NCBI GenBank assembly: GCA_023424135.1 | Contig: JAFAEH010000345.1 | Location: 1 to 14,505 of the forward strand | Direction of reading: 5' to 3' | Length of the DNA: 14,505 nucleotides | Source: Actinomycetes bacterium | Lineage (GTDB): Bacteria; Actinomycetota; Actinomycetes; Actinomycetales; Cellulomonadaceae | Part shown: one piece after another, positions 13,993-14,505 of the stretch | Layout of the letters: every line of letters begins with the position of its first letter | How positions within the stretch are numbered: position 1 is the first letter of the stretch | The notes under the pieces: model-generated | What the model saw: the letters and a program-made list of their open reading frames with translations, nothing else | Database searches by the model: none | What the model was told of the DNA's origin: nothing | Program-made: the position numbers and the translations under genes

Positions 13993-14505
13993 CGGCCCCG
14001 CAGCCGTCCCACCCGAAGATCGAGGTCGACGTCCCGGCCGACCTCGCACGGGCCCTGCTGGCCGAGCAGCACCCGGACCTCGCCGACCTGCCGCTGCACG
14101 GGCGCACGTTCGGCTGGGACAACCTCACGTGGCGGCTGGGCGAGGACCTCGCGCTGCGCTTCCCCGTGCGGGAGCTGTCCTCGACGCTGCTCGACCGGGA
14201 GCAGCGCTGGGTCCCGCTGCTCGCACGGCGCCTGCCGGTCCCCGTGCCCGAGCCCGTGCGCGTGGGACGCCCCGGCCCGGGCTTCCCGTGGACGTGGGGC
14301 GTCGTGCGGTGGCTGACCGGTGACCAGGTCGCCGCGACGCCCGTCGCCGGACGGACCGCATGGGCCGTCGAGCTCGCCGACGCGCTCGCCGCGCTGCACC
14401 ACCCGGCCCCGGCCGACGCACCCGTCAACCCGTACCGCGGCGTCCCGCTCGCGACGCGCGGCGAGGTGATGCTGGGCCGGGTCGACGCCACGCGCTCCCC
14501 GCACG
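13989..14505 (+). CDS. APH-family (aminoglycoside phosphotransferase/choline kinase-like) protein, 3' partial
   Basis: Translation from GTG 13989, which overlaps the Nudix stop in GTGA, stays open to the end of the window (172 codons). FGWDNLTWRLGEDLALRFP (41-59) is the nucleotide-binding beta-strand region of APH-like kinases, with Arg57 where the ATP-contacting lysine usually stands. LPVPVPEPV and FPWTWGVVRWLTGDQVA (99-115) lead through the hinge, and LADALAALH (129-137) is the following helix. The catalytic HxDxxxxN loop and the DxD metal site lie beyond the window, so activity cannot be judged. The name is of a fold family; chromosomal actinobacterial members seldom confer drug resistance and usually have unknown small-molecule substrates. 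It is the fourth gene of the guaB1 operon. Confidence 0.8.
   Translation, partial: MTAPQPSHPKIEVDVPADLARALLAEQHPDLADLPLHGRTFGWDNLTWRLGEDLALRFPVRELSSTLLDREQRWVPLLARRLPVPVPEPVRVGRPGPGFPWTWGVVRWLTGDQVAATPVAGRTAWAVELADALAALHHPAPADAPVNPYRGVPLATRGEVMLGRVDATRSPH

Noticed and set aside
10978..14049. A - strand open frame of 1023 codons
   Set aside because: It is antisense to the guaB1-Nudix operon, rich in Arg, Asp and Val, with no recognisable motif. Such frames arise from high-GC codon bias in the opposite strand.
13989..14505. An aminoglycoside resistance gene
   Set aside because: The APH fold is shared by many kinases of unknown substrate. The gene is chromosomal, in a housekeeping-like operon, with no mobile element, and its catalytic part is outside the window.

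Overview
The window is very GC-rich, actinobacterial chromosomal DNA. Codon third positions are almost all G or C, GTG starts are frequent, -10 boxes of the TAnnnT type occur, and ATGA/GTGA overlaps link neighbouring genes. The gene content fits Micrococcales and most resembles Cellulomonas: ribonuclease D, fadAB, dxs, a CBS-containing GuaB1, and a pyruvate formate-lyase pair that implies facultative anaerobic growth. The genus is inferred from general knowledge, not from a search.

Layout. Positions 2-301 hold the 3' end of a ribonuclease D gene (HRDC domain). After a gap of about 200 bp with two perfect palindromes comes fadA-fadB (509-3849, + strand), the two subunits of a beta-oxidation complex. 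Positions 3850-5132 are the accessory-looking part. They hold a terminator-like hairpin, an array of palindromic repeats with a period of about 63 bp, a DUF559 nuclease-fold gene that looks truncated at its N-terminus (4072-4827), a second block of the same array, and a 17-bp G-rich tandem repeat with a quadruplex motif.

From 5133 to 11059 everything is on the - strand. In transcription order these are a DUF4126 membrane protein (11059-10451), dxs (10381-8504), pflB (8376-6106) and pflA (6014-5133). pflB has its own plausible promoter, and a perfect 15-bp GC hairpin separates pflB from pflA. At 11060-11145 divergent promoters serve the DUF4126 gene (apparently leaderless) and a + strand operon that runs off the window: guaB1 (GMP reductase type), a class I glutamine amidotransferase, a CoA-pyrophosphatase-type Nudix hydrolase, and the start of an APH-family kinase. 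The last three are joined by 4-nt overlaps.

How the genes work together. FadA and FadB turn acyl-CoA into acetyl-CoA. PFL with its activase turns pyruvate and CoA into acetyl-CoA and formate without oxygen. DXS uses pyruvate to start isoprenoid synthesis. The Nudix enzyme would trim CoA derivatives, and GuaB1 feeds GMP back to IMP. No defence island, CRISPR array, tRNA, rRNA or transposase was seen. The most unusual features are the paired repeat arrays around the truncated DUF559 gene and the structured DNA at gene boundaries.
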